Source of the DNA: Pseudarthrobacter raffinosi
GTDB lineage: Bacteria; Actinomycetota; Actinomycetes; Actinomycetales; Micrococcaceae
Assembly (NCBI RefSeq): GCF_023913735.1
Contig: NZ_JAMXBH010000019.1
Span: forward strand, 1-64,000
DNA length: 64,000 nucleotides
Direction: 5' to 3'
How positions within the stretch are numbered: the stretch's first letter is position 1; each line of letters begins with the position of its first letter. The notes beneath the pieces were generated by a model. The model made no database searches. It saw only the letters and a program-made list of their open reading frames with translations, and had not been told where the DNA came from. The position numbers and the translations under genes were made by a program. Shown here in pieces: positions 63,517 through 64,000 of this stretch.

Positions 63517-64000
63517 ATGACCAAGATTTTCAACAATCCCTCCGAATTCGCAGAAGAGGCCCTGGCCGGATTCTGCGACATCCATTCCGGGCTGGTGCGT
63601 CAGGTCCCCGGCGGCGCCGTGCGGCGCCACCGCCCCGCCAAGCCCAAAGTGGCGGTCCTCGCCGGCGGCGGTTCCGGACACTACCCGGCGTTCGCCGGGC
63701 TGATCGGCACCGGACTGGCCGACGGCGCCGTGGTGGGCAACATCTTCACGTCGCCTTCGGCGCAGCAGGCCTACGCCGTGGCCAAGTCCGCGGATTCGGG
63801 CGCCGGCGTCATCTTCACCTACGGCAACTACTCCGGGGACGTGATGAACTTCGGCATGGCCAGCGAACGCCTCGCCGCCGAAGGGATCCAGGTCGAGAAC
63901 GTCCTGGTCACCGACGACATCGCCAGCGCACCGCCGTCGGAATCCGACAAACGCCGCGGCATCGCCGGTGACTTCACGGTCTTCAAGATCATGGGCGCTG
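63517..64000 (+). CDS. dihydroxyacetone-kinase-type ketose kinase, DhaK domain (partial)
   Basis: The first 161 residues are in the window. The DhaK core is clear: VAVLAGGGSGHYPAFAGLIGTGLADGAVVGNIFTSPS in outline, VIFTYGNYSGDVMNFGMA, and VLVTDDIASAPPSESDKRRGIAGDFTVFKIMGA. In place of the classic GHEPAHAG it has GHYPAFAG. The family phosphorylates dihydroxyacetone, or tetruloses such as erythrulose in some branches; the His that binds substrate covalently would be further on. The DhaL part, if present, is beyond the window. Confidence 0.85.
   Translation, partial: MTKIFNNPSEFAEEALAGFCDIHSGLVRQVPGGAVRRHRPAKPKVAVLAGGGSGHYPAFAGLIGTGLADGAVVGNIFTSPSAQQAYAVAKSADSGAGVIFTYGNYSGDVMNFGMASERLAAEGIQVENVLVTDDIASAPPSESDKRRGIAGDFTVFKIMGA

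Overview
The window is GC-rich actinobacterial chromosome, most likely from the Arthrobacter/Pseudarthrobacter group (Micrococcaceae). The gene families, the codon-third-position GC, the many promoters whose -10 hexamer lies 6-7 nt before the start codon (leaderless transcripts), and the mtl/pts, dpp, ald and asparagine modules all fit. I see no rRNA, tRNA, prophage, insertion sequence or CRISPR array. This is mainly a catabolic and transport region with small regulators.

Layout. 0.1-5.3 kb: PAP2-type membrane protein, universal stress protein, PLP aminotransferase, GerMN lipoprotein, and an FMN reductase/TetR divergent pair with a palindrome. 5.5-11.7 kb: peptide ABC transporter (two permeases, a fused double ATPase and a lipoprotein binding protein) behind a 30-codon leader ORF. 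11.7-17.8 kb: Gfo/Idh oxidoreductase, a subtilase broken by an internal amber codon, alanine dehydrogenase and its divergent PucR regulator. 17.8-24.8 kb: ptsH-ptsI divergent from a TetR-mtlA-mtlD mannitol module, ending in a nested repeat element with 32-bp periodicity. 24.8-31.6 kb: acetyltransferase, two MFS exporters/importers (one with an amber at codon 14), RraA-like protein, another MFS and TetR. 31.6-35 kb: malic enzyme behind a perfect DasR/NagR-type palindrome and a CRP-like site, then small conserved proteins. 35-40 kb: LysE/Lrp pair, a second Lrp beside a decayed gene, glutamyl-Q-tRNA(Asp) synthetase and an HD alarmone-hydrolase-like protein. 40-44.7 kb: decayed ltrA and DUF222-HNH genes, a GNAT-AAA+ fusion, and a DUF4242 gene bracketed by two near-identical stem-loops. 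44.7-49.6 kb: asparagine operon (FCD regulator, asparaginase, aspartase, permease). 49.8-57.5 kb: a hybrid histidine kinase with an early amber, hipBA, a UDG-like/GIY-YIG-like divergent pair, amidohydrolase and S4 protein. 57.6-64 kb: a carbohydrate gene cluster with FCD regulator, split transketolase, MFS transporter, TIM-barrel isomerase, SDR dehydrogenase and a DhaK-type ketose kinase cut by the window end.

The most interesting item is the last cluster. Five copies of a 13-bp motif (GTYRACTGTYRAC) lie in front of the regulator and between the two divergent arms, and the enzyme set (isomerase, transketolase, ketose kinase, SDR) suggests a defined but unassigned sugar or polyol pathway. A second theme is gene decay: at least five genes carry a nonsense codon or 1-bp frameshift, three of them amber codons. 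TAG is also the ordinary terminator of many intact genes here, so recoding is unlikely; real pseudogenes or sequence errors are the live explanations.
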